This document shows, piece by piece, positions 1 to 7,413 of a DNA stretch of 64,000 bases. Position numbers and translations under genes: made by a program. The DNA is taken from contig NZ_VCJS01000011.1 of assembly GCF_005893125.1 (NCBI RefSeq), positions 1 through 64,000 of the forward strand, written 5' to 3'. Each line of letters starts with the position of its first letter. The stretch's first letter is position 1. This DNA comes from Nonomuraea basaltis (GTDB lineage: Bacteria; Actinomycetota; Actinomycetes; Streptosporangiales; Streptosporangiaceae). Below the pieces are notes generated by a model. It did not search any database. It worked only from the letters and a program-made list of their open reading frames with translations, and was not told the DNA's origin.

Positions 1-2
1 TC

Positions 3-319
3 CAAGCGGCCAAGAACGAGACCGGCCTGGACCACTACCAGGTCCGCCGGTTCGACGCCTGGCATCGGCACATCACCCTCGCGATGCTCGCCCACGCCTA
101 TCTGGCCGTCACCGCAGCTCACGCCCCGAAAGCCCAAGCGGCCTGGTCCGTCTCACACCCGCCGAGATCCGCCGTCTCCTGGCACACCTGACCACGACGA
201 TCATCAGACCGCTCGACTTCGCCCTTGCCTGGTCCGCTCGCCGACGCCAGGACCAGACCCGCGCCCGCAGCAGCCACTACTGGAAACGCTGGCTTAAACA
301 TCACAAAATCAGGTTGTAG
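3..319 (+). pseudogene. IS701-like transposase, C-terminal remnant (frameshifted)
   Basis: Reading from base 3 gives a stretch with [20 protein letters not shown] followed by [16 protein letters not shown], the typical C-terminal region of IS701/IS4-type DDE transposases of actinomycetes (KNExGLDxYQVR plus a hydrophobic LAxAYLAV helix). The frame hits a stop near 190, but the frame beginning at about 143 carries on with [16 protein letters not shown] and ends with a basic YWKRWLKHHK tail at the stop at 317-319. The gene therefore carries a frameshift around 140-145. Its 5' part lies outside the window. Family assignment rests on the motif only. Confidence 0.7.
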
Positions 320-372
320 TACTAAAGATCCAGTACTGGCTTCTCGAGTTCATTCCGGCGACCCGGTGCCAT

Positions 373-489
373 GTGCATTCCGGACCCGGCATCGTGATCG
401 AAGTGCCTGATCACAACTATGACGAGCTCGCCCCCGCACTCGCGCAACGCGTTCAGGAGATAGTGGGTTGCCCGATCCTACGGGGCTGA
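373..489 (+). pseudogene. Small unrecognised protein fragment
   Basis: A GTG-initiated 38-codon frame ends at the TGA at 487-489; the same frame is open further upstream without an ATG. It contains a protein-like DHNYDELAPALAQRVQEIVG segment, but I do not recognise a family. It lies between the transposase remnant and a tRNA-derived attachment-like site, so a cut-off C-terminus is the simplest reading. From about 490 to 690 I see no gene. Confidence 0.2.
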
Positions 490-570
490 TGTCTTTGCGC
501 CTCCGGCGGGGACTCGGCTCCGGGGTGATCGCGAAGGGTCAGATCAGGCAGGGGAGGACGTGAAGGAGAT

Positions 571-593
571 CACGTGCCCTACACGTGCCCTAC
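571..593. repeat. Short direct repeat near tRNA-Tyr fragment
   Basis: CACGTGCCCTAC occurs at 571-582 and again at 582-593, sharing one base. It lies about 100 bp from the tRNA-Tyr fragment at 691-740. Paired short direct repeats at this distance are typical of arm-type binding sites of tyrosine integrases. That function is inference. Confidence 0.35.
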
Positions 594-690
594 GCGACGG
601 GGACGCAAGGGGAGTCGCGGGGAATCGTGGCAGTAACGACGAATGGCCCCCGACCGCGTTCTAGCTGGTCAGAGGCCATCCCTCATGGTG

Positions 691-740
691 TGGCAGGTGC
701 AAGGTTCGAACTTGCGTAGGCTGAGCCGACGGTTTTACAG
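691..740 (-). other. 3' fragment of a tRNA-Tyr gene (attachment-site-like)
   Basis: On the minus strand this is the 3' half of a tRNA: an anticodon loop with CTGTAAA (anticodon GTA, Tyr), a long variable arm, a T arm with stem GCAAG/CTTGC around TTCGAAC, and the 3' acceptor strand ACCTGCC plus a discriminator A. The sequence to the right (741 onward) does not continue into a D arm or a matching 5' acceptor strand, so it is not an intact tRNA. Such 3' fragments are the usual scar of integration into a tRNA gene, which would make this the remote attachment site of an element inserted in tRNA-Tyr elsewhere. Confidence 0.65.
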
Positions 741-780
741 CGCGTGACCGTTCCTGCCCATGCAATGCACCTGACCTGCG

Positions 781-1479
781 GTGCCTTCTTGTTCGCCCGC
801 CACAGTCAGCAAGATCATTACACGCATATTGCACGAGCCCTCGGCCCCGCCGCTTACTCTTCGCGGCTTTCGCCGAGCTTTCGTCCACAATGGACCAGTG
901 CGAGGACCCTGGGTGCATGCTGGCCGACTCTGGACGAACGGCGATCCGTTTCTCGCTGTCGACGCTTCATTGCGCGGCGCGTGGCATGGGTTCAGCGACA
1001 ACCAATACGACGACATTGTGGATCTTGGCCCGGAGGACACCAGCATCCCGGTCGGAGCCGGCTGGGCAGCCCTCGTGGGCGCGGACGGAGTCGTCCGCGA
1101 TGACAGCTGGATGGAGGTCTTCCAAGCAGAAGACGGCGGCATCGCCGTCGTACAGGCATCCGGTCCCGACTACCCGCGTGCGCTGACTGAGGCCCTCCGC
1201 TATCCGGACACCGATGATGAAGACGGTGCTCCGCTCATCGTGCACAGCGGCGAGATCGCCTTGTTCAGCGCCGCGTGCGACGGCGCCGGACCACACTCGC
1301 AACCCCTGGTGCCTGCCCGACCAGGACCAGTGCCGCCGGTGCACGGACGACCATCGCACGAGGACGATCCAGGCCTTCTGATATCGACGACGTACACAAC
1401 GTTCACGTTCAAGGTGCGCTGGTACACCCAGCTAGACGAAGAGGGCTGTTTCGCCCGGTGGCTGCTGACCCCTGCATGA
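781..1479 (+). CDS. Imm21-like hypothetical protein
   Basis: A 232-codon frame. The convincing protein part starts near residue 40 (from about 898, a GTG) and includes GDPFLAVDASLRGAWHG, a YDDIVDLGPEDTSIPVG segment and a C-terminus KVRWYTQLDEEGCFARWLL. The layout (a GGP/GDP-like N-terminal motif, W-x-G, then a beta-rich acidic domain) resembles Imm21-type immunity proteins of polymorphic toxin systems. I can only call it similar. The ATG at 781 lacks a good ribosome binding site, so the true start may be internal. No cognate toxin gene is visible beside it. It sits directly after the tRNA-Tyr fragment, consistent with transferred cargo. Confidence 0.4.
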   Translation: MPSCSPATVSKIITRILHEPSAPPLTLRGFRRAFVHNGPVRGPWVHAGRLWTNGDPFLAVDASLRGAWHGFSDNQYDDIVDLGPEDTSIPVGAGWAALVGADGVVRDDSWMEVFQAEDGGIAVVQASGPDYPRALTEALRYPDTDDEDGAPLIVHSGEIALFSAACDGAGPHSQPLVPARPGPVPPVHGRPSHEDDPGLLISTTYTTFTFKVRWYTQLDEEGCFARWLLTPA

Positions 1480-1553
1480 ACCTCGTGACCAGTAGGTACT
1501 CAAGTGATCGTCACCATCGTCACCAAGACAGCGCCGATGGGCGTTGGATCCGG

Positions 1554-2153
1554 TCACCAGTCACGGATTGCGGCACCGAGGAATCGTGCGCTCAGCATGT
1601 CCTCGGAAAAAGAGAAGCCGGTGATCTTCTTTGCCAGGGCAAACGACCGTGGGAAGGGGGCGTCGATGCCGGGCCCCTCCCAGGACAGGCCGACTTCGCG
1701 CATCTCGCTGACCAGGCGGTCGGGATCACTGCCCCAGCGTGTATCGGGAACCAATTGATCGAAGCGTATGACCTCTTCGCTGTCGACCGCGTAGACGAAA
1801 TAGTCCGTGGCATGGAGGTTGCGATGGATCGACACGACCTCAGTCGACTGAGAAAGGCTGCGCAGTAGGAGCCTGTTGAGGCCGATCGATCCAGTCCAGA
1901 GCTGGATCAGCACGGTCCAGCCGTTTGTCTCGAGGGCGCCCACGTAGCTGGTGCGCATGTTGTCCGAGTCGATGTACGTCATTGTTCGTTCCTGGTGTTC
2001 TTCAAAGGTCACCTCCTCAATCCCGTTGCTGTCTGCACCGAGACGCGTCAACGCCTCACGAGGGCTGAGGGGTCGGGCGAAGGTTACACAGGAGACGTCA
2101 TAGAACGGGCCGTACTTTGCGAGCCAGCCAAATTCTTCGTGCGAGTCCGTCAC
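1554..2153 (-). CDS. DUF6461 family protein
   Basis: A 199-aa protein with the features of the actinobacterial DUF6461 family: an N-terminal aromatic segment, CVTFARPLSPREALTRLGAD near residues 22-41, and a central region describing an internal beta-sheet (TNGWTVLIQLWTGSIG). The family has no established function. Members are common in accessory regions of streptomycetes and relatives, often beside immunity-like genes. Here it converges with the Imm21-like gene to its left. No signal peptide or membrane segment is evident, so a cytosolic location is expected. Confidence 0.6.
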   Translation of the reverse strand: MTDSHEEFGWLAKYGPFYDVSCVTFARPLSPREALTRLGADSNGIEEVTFEEHQERTMTYIDSDNMRTSYVGALETNGWTVLIQLWTGSIGLNRLLLRSLSQSTEVVSIHRNLHATDYFVYAVDSEEVIRFDQLVPDTRWGSDPDRLVSEMREVGLSWEGPGIDAPFPRSFALAKKITGFSFSEDMLSARFLGAAIRDW

Positions 2154-2612
2154 CTTAACTCCCGTGATCAGCTACATGCATGATGGCAGCCGTCACCGAC
2201 AGGGGCAGCATTGCTCGCAGCACCTCGAAGACATGGGCGTGAGTGACAATGGGCACGGCCGGAGGGAGCGGGAGCCACGTTCTCCGGTGATCCAGGGTGA
2301 GGAACGAACCCTGGATCGTCGATCGCCCCCCAGCACGTACGGCGTCCAGCCATGCCGTGGCGATCGTAGGGCTGCATTTGTGCGGCGGTGCGGCAACCCC
2401 GGTCGGGGCGTTCGGTTGGTACGGCGGGGCCGGCGTGCGGTGCCCGGCCCGGTGTCCCGCCGCCGTCCGGGACCGGACCGGCCCCCAGGCCGCACGCCCG
2501 GACGGCGGGCGGGCGGAGGGCCGGGGGTACGGCGGCGCGCCGCGCCGCGGCTTGATCTCCTATAAGAACAATTCGGCAATGCTCAGCATGGTCTGGTGGT
2601 AGAACGCTCGGT
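2154..2612. other. Intergenic region with hairpin, no gene recognised
   Basis: No convincing gene. It contains a perfect inverted repeat, GATCCAGGGT at 2289-2298 and ACCCTGGATC at 2308-2317, with a 9-nt loop and no T-run, then a very GC-rich stretch at 2390-2550. Just upstream of the regulator gene is a possible promoter with TATAAG around 2560-2566. Confidence 0.4.
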
Positions 2613-3455
2613 GTGGCGGAGCGACGGGATCGGCTGAGGGCGCTGGGCGAGTTGCTGCGGCGGCTGCGCAAGGGTGCGGGTCTGACCGGTAAGGATCTCG
2701 CGCAACGGGCACAGGTGGCGCAACCTACGATCTCTCGGATCGAGACAGGTCAGCTCCTACCCACGCCGGAGACCGTTGAGCGGCTGGTCTCTGCACTGGG
2801 TCTCAATGAGGCGGGTCGGGCCGAGTTGGACGCTCTTCTCGTGCGGCTCCGGGATGAGGTGTCTCGGCTAAAGGGTGGCCTTGCCGGCCGAGAAGCGGCC
2901 AACGCAGCTCGGGGCCGGGCGGGGCGACGGGTGGTGTCGTTCCAGTCGGCAATGGTGCCGGCCCTCTTGCAGACCGCCGAGTACGCCCGGCTGGCGCTTG
3001 CGGTTGGTCGTGATGTCGACGAGGGTGACGCGGCCAAGGCTGCGGCGGTGCGTGTGGAGGCGCAAACGGTCTTGTTCGACTCGGCGCGAGAGTTCTCGTT
3101 CCTGTTGACCGAGGGCGCGGTGCGCACCTGGCCAGGCCCACCCTCGTTGATGTTGGCTCAGCTCGATCGGCTGGCCATGGTGGCCACACTGTCGCACGTG
3201 ACCCTCGGTGTCGTGCCCTGGTCTGTTCGGGTGCCGGCGTTCCCTCTGCACGGATTCACGATCTACGACGGTTCGGTAAGCGTGGTCGAAACCTTGACGG
3301 GTGACCTCAGCTTCAGCGAGGCCGATGAGATGGCCACGCACATGGAGACCTTCGAGGCATTCGCGGCTGTGGCGGTGTACGGCGCTGCGCTGCGCCGACT
3401 GCTCGGGTCGGTGGCCGACGACTATCGAGAGCTGACGAGCCGTCCAGAAAAGTGA
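2613..3455 (+). CDS. Helix-turn-helix regulator with DUF5753 (Scr1 family)
   Basis: A 280-aa DNA-binding protein. Residues about 5-65 form an XRE helix-turn-helix (LRRLRKGAGLTGKDLAQRAQVAQPTISRIETG). The rest matches the DUF5753 ligand-sensing-like domain (SAMVPALLQTAEYARLAL, then LLTEGAVRTWPG, LGVVPWS, FTIYDGSVSVVETLTG). Such proteins usually pair with small DUF397 proteins. Here the neighbours are instead an ATP-binding protein and a 90-aa protein on the same strand. The start is a GTG chosen because the HTH begins right after it. Family-level function is transcription control in an uncharacterised signalling circuit. Confidence 0.85.
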   Translation: MAERRDRLRALGELLRRLRKGAGLTGKDLAQRAQVAQPTISRIETGQLLPTPETVERLVSALGLNEAGRAELDALLVRLRDEVSRLKGGLAGREAANAARGRAGRRVVSFQSAMVPALLQTAEYARLALAVGRDVDEGDAAKAAAVRVEAQTVLFDSAREFSFLLTEGAVRTWPGPPSLMLAQLDRLAMVATLSHVTLGVVPWSVRVPAFPLHGFTIYDGSVSVVETLTGDLSFSEADEMATHMETFEAFAAVAVYGAALRRLLGSVADDYRELTSRPEK

Positions 3456-3549
3456 CGCATTTATGCGTCGAATAGCTTGAGCTTCTTCTAGTGTCGCTCA
3501 TACGCTGGCGCCATCCGATGTATAGCCCCCTAGACGACGGAGCTTGCCC

Positions 3550-3957
3550 ATGTCGGCCTGGCGCTTCTCCCGCTACTTCCTCGGCTCCGCCCCGTCCATC
3601 ACTGAGGCGCGACGCTTCGTAGTCGCACTTCTGCGAGGCTGGCCCGTAGTCGATGAGGCCGAACTCATCGTCAGCGAGCTGGCCACCAACGCGATACGTC
3701 ACTCCGCCAGCGGGCGTTTCGGAGGACGGTTCCTAGTGAGCGTCCAAGCTCATCCGGATCGCCTCTGGCTTGGCGTACTCGATGAGGGCGGCCAGTCCTC
3801 ACCCAAGGTTTTCCGACCGTGCCCGGAGGGCGAAGGTGGGCGCGGCCTGCTGCTCGTCGCCAGCCTGGCGGTCGACTGGGGTGTGTGGGGTGACGAACAC
3901 GGCCGAACGGTGTGGGCCGTGCTGAAGGCGGGATCGCAGGCGGCGTCGTGCGTATGA
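3550..3957 (+). CDS. GHKL ATP-binding protein (anti-sigma-factor-like kinase)
   Basis: A 135-aa HATPase_c_2 protein of the RsbW/SpoIIAB type. It shows the N box (ELIVSELATNAIRHSA), a G1-like LGVLDEGG and a G2 loop EGEGGRGLLLVASLAVDWGV. In actinomycetes these small GHKL proteins often lack a cognate sigma factor and accompany DUF5753 or DUF397 genes. The ATG at 3550 follows an in-frame TTG at 3544; I prefer the ATG. The stop overlaps the next start as ATGA, so translation is probably coupled. CCCTAGAC at 3528-3535 just upstream resembles one half of the palindrome at 4330-4345. Confidence 0.85.
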   Translation: MSAWRFSRYFLGSAPSITEARRFVVALLRGWPVVDEAELIVSELATNAIRHSASGRFGGRFLVSVQAHPDRLWLGVLDEGGQSSPKVFRPCPEGEGGRGLLLVASLAVDWGVWGDEHGRTVWAVLKAGSQAASCV

Positions 3958-4226
3958 CCCGCTGTCTGTCGCCTCATGTTCCTCCGCCGCAGCCATCGTG
4001 CGTGAAGCTCGACTGGTACCCCGCTCGTACGGGCGAACGGCCTCGGACGGTCGCCTGGACGTGCGACTGTCCGGACGTCTATTACGAACTGTGCGAGTCT
4101 GGCGGCTTGGGCTTCATTCGGCGCGTCGCGAAGGAGCGACGGCGGATCGTCGTCGAGACTCATCGGGTACGGGTCGGCGAAGCTCAGGCCTTGTGGGTTG
4201 CGCTACTTTCGGGCATGGCTCGATGA
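3954..4226 (+). CDS. Small hypothetical protein coupled to GHKL protein
   Basis: 90 aa, ATG overlapping the preceding stop (ATGA at 3954-3957). It contains WYPARTGERPRTVAWTCDCP with a CDC cluster, YYELCESGGLGFIRR, and a C-terminal REAQALW-like helix with basic residues before it. Proteins of this size and Cys/aromatic pattern commonly follow HATPase_c_2 genes in Streptosporangiales; no function is established. The tight coupling suggests it acts with the ATP-binding protein. Confidence 0.65.
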   Translation: MTRCLSPHVPPPQPSCVKLDWYPARTGERPRTVAWTCDCPDVYYELCESGGLGFIRRVAKERRRIVVETHRVRVGEAQALWVALLSGMAR

Positions 4227-4329
4227 GCCCGCGGGGTGTCCCCAATCGGCGGTCGGCGATTCGTGCAGTTAGTTCAAAAAGCGGCGAACCGGTCGAAATT
4301 GTACTGTCAAGGGGGATAGACGGCATACT

Positions 4330-4345
4330 GTCTAGGGGCCTAGAC
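4330..4345. promoter_or_regulatory. Palindrome upstream of the HTH/PP2C pair
   Basis: GTCTAGG and CCTAGAC flank a GG spacer, a perfect 7-bp inverted repeat, 27 bp before the ATG at 4373. A related half (CCCTAGAC, 3528-3535) lies before the GHKL gene, so one regulator could control both units. Operator function is inference. Confidence 0.4.
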
Positions 4346-4372
4346 TCGCCCTCAGCGATCAGAGGGGGATCC

Positions 4373-5212
4373 ATGCCGCCGGGTGACGTCGAGCGCATTG
4401 CCGCGATAGAAGACCCGTTCCAACTGCTACGGGTCGCTACGGAGCGTCTCAACGCTGCTCAGCAGGAGGTCGCCGAGCTCTCACGGCTACGGAGAAGGGT
4501 GATCCAAGAACTGCATGCCCAAGGGCTCTCGTACGCACAGATCGCTAAGGAAGCCGGCCTCACCAGGGGGCGGATTCACCAGATCCGGCACACCGGTCCG
4601 GCCCCCGAAGGGGCCTTCCTCGGCACGGGCACGATCATCCTGGTTACGCCGCTCAAGCGCGAGGCCACCAACGCCCGGCCTGTTGTCGCGATGGAGGATG
4701 TCACTGCGGCCAAGCGACTGGAGGACCTTGCCCGCGGCTTCGACCTGCCAGTGGAGTTGCAGCACGTCCCGCTTGGCGGAGAGATCGACATCAACCGGCC
4801 GAACCTTATCGTGATCTGCGGTCCCAGACTCTCGACCGTCATGGGCGCGCTGTACGAGTCGGATCCTGTTCTGGAGTGGGTCAAGGACGACGTCTGGACG
4901 TTGCGTGACAGCCGTACCGGCACGGTCTACCGCTCCGGTTCGGACAGCGAACCGGCTCGGGCCGTGGATTACGCCTACCTCGGTCGGCTCGGGCGTCCGG
5001 ACGGCAAGGGCAACCTCCTGGTGTTCACCGGCATCCATCCTCAAGGCACGCTCGGCGTGGTGCAGCTCCTCCAAACCGAGGTCGCGACGCTGTGGGGACA
5101 GGTAGGCGACAAGCGCTTCTCCACCGTCGTGGGCGTTGAATACGACCCAGCCACTGGGGAACCGGTGAAGGCGGAGCTTGCCAGTCCGCTGTACCGGCAT
5201 GAGGAGGACTGA
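4373..5212 (+). CDS. Sigma-like HTH protein with C-terminal sensor-like domain
   Basis: A 279-aa protein. Residues about 20-75 hold a coiled segment followed by a sigma region 4-like helix-turn-helix (LSYAQIAKEAGLTRGRIHQIR). From about residue 80 there is an alpha/beta domain beginning GTGTIILVTPLKREA, with PNLIVICGPRLSTVMGAL, a WTLRDSRTGTVYRSGSD segment, DYAYLGRLGRPDGKGNLLVFTGIHPQGTLGVV and a VGDKRFSTVVGVEY C-terminus. The Rossmann-like ICGPRLS pattern suggests small-molecule or nucleotide sensing, but I cannot name the fold. It is separated by only 3 bp from the PP2C-like gene, so the two are almost certainly one unit. Confidence 0.7.
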   Translation: MPPGDVERIAAIEDPFQLLRVATERLNAAQQEVAELSRLRRRVIQELHAQGLSYAQIAKEAGLTRGRIHQIRHTGPAPEGAFLGTGTIILVTPLKREATNARPVVAMEDVTAAKRLEDLARGFDLPVELQHVPLGGEIDINRPNLIVICGPRLSTVMGALYESDPVLEWVKDDVWTLRDSRTGTVYRSGSDSEPARAVDYAYLGRLGRPDGKGNLLVFTGIHPQGTLGVVQLLQTEVATLWGQVGDKRFSTVVGVEYDPATGEPVKAELASPLYRHEED

Positions 5213-5215
5213 GGC

Positions 5216-6034
5216 GTGCGGGTCACCTTCGCCACGGAAGCGGCACCCGGTTGGCCGAATGAGGACTTCGTTGCTGCGGCTCCTGATGCGGTCGTCCTCC
5301 TCGACGGCGCCGGCACTCCGCCAGGCTCGGACTCCGGGTGCTCGCACGGCGTGGCCTGGTACTCCCGCACTCTCGGCTCCACCCTCTTGACCGCCATGTC
5401 GCAGAGCGCCGGCACCTTGGCCGAATTGCTGTCCGTGGGGATCAAGTCGGTCTCGTCGCTCCATGACGGGACCTGCGATCTGGCTCACCCCGGGTCACCC
5501 TCGGCCACAGTGATCATGCTGCGCCGTGTCAACGACACCCTGGAGTGGCTGGTCTTGGCAGACTCCGTGCTCCTCTTGGACGTCGTCGAGGCGGCAGAGC
5601 CCGTGGTCGTCTGCGACGATCGCGAGGCCCAGGTTGGGGCGCTCCATCGCGCCGAAATGGACGCTCTCGACTCTGGCAGCGTCGAACATGTCTCGGCTCA
5701 CCGGCGCTATGTCGAGACCCTGCGGTCGTACCGGAACCGGGACGGCGGCTTCTGGGTGGCTGCCACTGATCCTCTCGCGGCCGACCAGGCATTGACCGGC
5801 AGCATGCCCGCCGATCAGATCCGAGCCGCTGCGCTCCTCAGCGATGGCGCGTCTCGCCTGGTCGACCGCTTCCACCTGGGCACCTGGCGCCACGTCCTCG
5901 ACACCCTCGATGAGTCCGGCCCGGACGATGTCCTCCGTCAGGTCCGCGCAGCCGAGCAGTCTGACCCGCAGGGCACGCGCTGGCCACGGGGCAAGGCCTT
6001 CGACGACGCCACCGCGCTCTACTTCCGGCTCTGA
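5216..6034 (+). CDS. PP2C-like protein phosphatase domain protein
   Basis: A 272-aa protein with the PP2C/SpoIIE-like plan: NEDFVAAAPDAVVLLDGAGTP supplies the early N-E-D and D-G-A-G metal-site motif, PSATVIMLRR a central strand, ALLSDGASRLVDRF the second acidic motif, and KAFDDATALYFRL the terminal DDAT. These match metal-binding positions of PPM phosphatases. The GTG start follows the upstream stop by 3 bp. Together with the HTH protein this looks like a two-gene signalling unit, with phosphatase and DNA-binding sensor. The substrate is unknown. Confidence 0.75.
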   Translation: MRVTFATEAAPGWPNEDFVAAAPDAVVLLDGAGTPPGSDSGCSHGVAWYSRTLGSTLLTAMSQSAGTLAELLSVGIKSVSSLHDGTCDLAHPGSPSATVIMLRRVNDTLEWLVLADSVLLLDVVEAAEPVVVCDDREAQVGALHRAEMDALDSGSVEHVSAHRRYVETLRSYRNRDGGFWVAATDPLAADQALTGSMPADQIRAAALLSDGASRLVDRFHLGTWRHVLDTLDESGPDDVLRQVRAAEQSDPQGTRWPRGKAFDDATALYFRL

Positions 6035-6386
6035 GGCTTACTCCACCCACCACCAGCCATTTCCCAGGTCGCCGGAAGGCTTGATCTTCGCCGGACCAGA
6101 CAACGGAGCGCTACGCAACACCAACTTCCACCGCCGCGTCTGGGCCAAGGCGCTCCAGGACGCGGGCGTGCCGAAGATCCATTTCCACGATCTCCGACAC
6201 ACCGGGAACACCCTGGCCGCCAGCACGGGCGCATCCACGCGGGAACTGATGACCCGCATGGGCCACTCCAGCACTCGGGCCGCGCTCATCTACCAGCACT
6301 CCACCGACGAGCGTCAGCGCGAGGTCGCACGCAGGCTTGACGCCCTCGCACGCGGCGCGCTCACCAAGAAGCCATCGGGCACGTAA
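6035..6386 (+). pseudogene. Tyrosine recombinase, C-terminal remnant (integrase B)
   Basis: About 115 codons open from just after the PP2C-like stop to the TAA at 6384-6386. It has EGLIFAGPDNGALRNTNFHRRVW, then the catalytic box HDLRHTGNTLAAS, GHSSTRAALIYQH with the active-site tyrosine, and a basic tail. Box II Arg/His, GH and Tyr are intact, but the core-binding domain and the first catalytic Arg are absent. The protein differs clearly from the integrase remnants at 12 kb and 25 kb (those have HDLKH). It ends 71 bp before an att copy, the normal place for an integrase gene. Confidence 0.85.
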
Positions 6387-6420
6387 CGGGCACGGGCCCA
6401 ATCACAGGCCCCAGAAAGAT

Positions 6421-6451
6421 CGAAAGCCCAGGCCGTTGACCTGGGCTTTCG
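6421..6451 (+). terminator. Hairpin behind integrase B remnant
   Basis: A perfect 12-bp inverted repeat (CGAAAGCCCAGG / CCTGGGCTTTCG) around a 7-nt loop, placed between the integrase stop and the att core. Its TTTC tail gives it terminator character. Confidence 0.65.
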
Positions 6452-6457
6452 TATGAG

Positions 6458-6499
6458 TGGAGCCTAGGAGATTCGAACTCCTGACTTCCTGCTTGCAAA
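6458..6499 (-). repeat. att core copy 1 (tRNA-Ala 3' end)
   Basis: 42 nt identical to the 3' end of the tRNA-Ala(TGC) gene at 26045-26086: acceptor 3' strand, T arm, variable region and anticodon arm through the anticodon. After 6499 identity stops. Interpreted as an attachment-site scar. Confidence 0.9.
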
Positions 6500-6575
6500 T
6501 GGGAGCCAGGTACCACCTGAAGCCCGCGTTGCCCAGTTCAGAGAGCAGTTCCCGAGTGTGATCGTGTAAGACCTC

Positions 6576-6601
6576 GTTGCTGTACTTCTCTGCTGTACAG
6601 C
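6576..6601. repeat. Shared motif next to att copy 1
   Basis: 26 nt that recur exactly at 12651-12676, beside att copy 2. The motif contains GCTGTAC twice, 14 bp apart (start to start), and lies 77 bp from the end of the att core. An integrase or excisionase arm site is a likely role. Confidence 0.55.
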
Positions 6602-6857
6602 GCTGAGCACACGGCAGGACGCCCACAACTGATCCGTAGCATGGTCAGCGGCGTGGCGTATTACCGGCTGCGCCCCCACTTGAATCGTGATCAATGCGTG
6701 TGCATCGCGAGACGGTCGGATCAGATGCTTGCGGTGTGGATATGTGCAACGCGAGTGCCTTACCCGCCCCCGAAGGGCGGCTTGCCGAGCGGGTGGTCGC
6801 GCCGCAGTGACGATCACGATTGCATCGAGTCGTCAGGCGTGGGCGGCAGACGCGAGA
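6602..6857. other. Intergenic region without recognised gene
   Basis: Between the att-linked motif and the MarR operator I see no convincing gene. Short open frames here lack ribosome binding sites and protein-like composition. Confidence 0.4.
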
Positions 6858-6877
6858 TGCACTTCGAATTCAAAGCA
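6858..6877. promoter_or_regulatory. MarR operator at its own promoter
   Basis: CTTCGAATTCAAAG at 6862-6875 is a 14-bp palindrome with one mismatch, 16 bp upstream of the GTG start. It matches the perfect operators at 8828-8843 and 8860-8879 upstream of the oxidoreductase gene. Confidence 0.65.
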
Positions 6878-6891
6878 AGTAGGATCATGGG

Positions 6892-7398
6892 GTGAGTGAC
6901 CCGGCACCTGGCCTGAATTCGGAGCAACTCGGTGCGTACTTCGCTCTGATGGAGGTCAGCAGCCTTCTTCAGTACGCGGTGGACGAGCACCTGCGCGCCG
7001 ACGGTGACCTCAGTTACGTGCAGTTCCAGATCCTGGCGCGGCTGGTGGACGCTCCCGAGGGCAGGCTGCGGATGACGGATCTGGCCGACGGTGTCGTGTA
7101 CAGCCGCAGCGGGCTCACCTACCAGGCGGGATTGCTGGACAAACGCGGCCTGATCACCCGCTCACCGTCGCCAGACGACGAGCGCAGTGTCGTGGTGACT
7201 GTCACCGACGCCGGCCGGGACCTGATCGCCCACGTGCTTCCCGGGCATGTCGACCGCGTCCGGCAGTTGCTGTTCGAACCGATGACCGGCAACGACCTCA
7301 CCGCCCTCAGCACCGTTCTCGGTCGTGTCCGCGACCACATGCGGGCCACCCCGCCACGGTCCGCCAAACCCCGCGCCGGACGCAACCGAACCGACTGA
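6892..7398 (+). CDS. MarR family transcriptional regulator
   Basis: A 168-aa winged-helix regulator. It has the MarR dimerisation helix (FALMEVSSLLQYAVDEHL), a recognition region GRLRMTDLADGVVYSRSGLTYQAGLLDKRGLI and the wing RSPSPDDERSVVVTVTDAG. GTG start. CTTCGAATTCAAAG just upstream and two related palindromes before the quinone-oxidoreductase-like gene at 8908 suggest autoregulation and repression of that gene. The next gene starts 15 bp after its stop. Confidence 0.9.
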   Translation: MSDPAPGLNSEQLGAYFALMEVSSLLQYAVDEHLRADGDLSYVQFQILARLVDAPEGRLRMTDLADGVVYSRSGLTYQAGLLDKRGLITRSPSPDDERSVVVTVTDAGRDLIAHVLPGHVDRVRQLLFEPMTGNDLTALSTVLGRVRDHMRATPPRSAKPRAGRNRTD

Positions 7399-7413
7399 AG
7401 GGCGGAGAGAGGG

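Noticed and set aside
691-740. Complete tRNA gene
   Set aside because: Only the 3' half is present; no D arm or matching 5' acceptor strand follows on the minus strand.
2164-2671. Open frames on both strands before the DUF5753 gene
   Set aside because: They arise from the GC-rich intergenic stretch, conflict with one another and show no protein motif.
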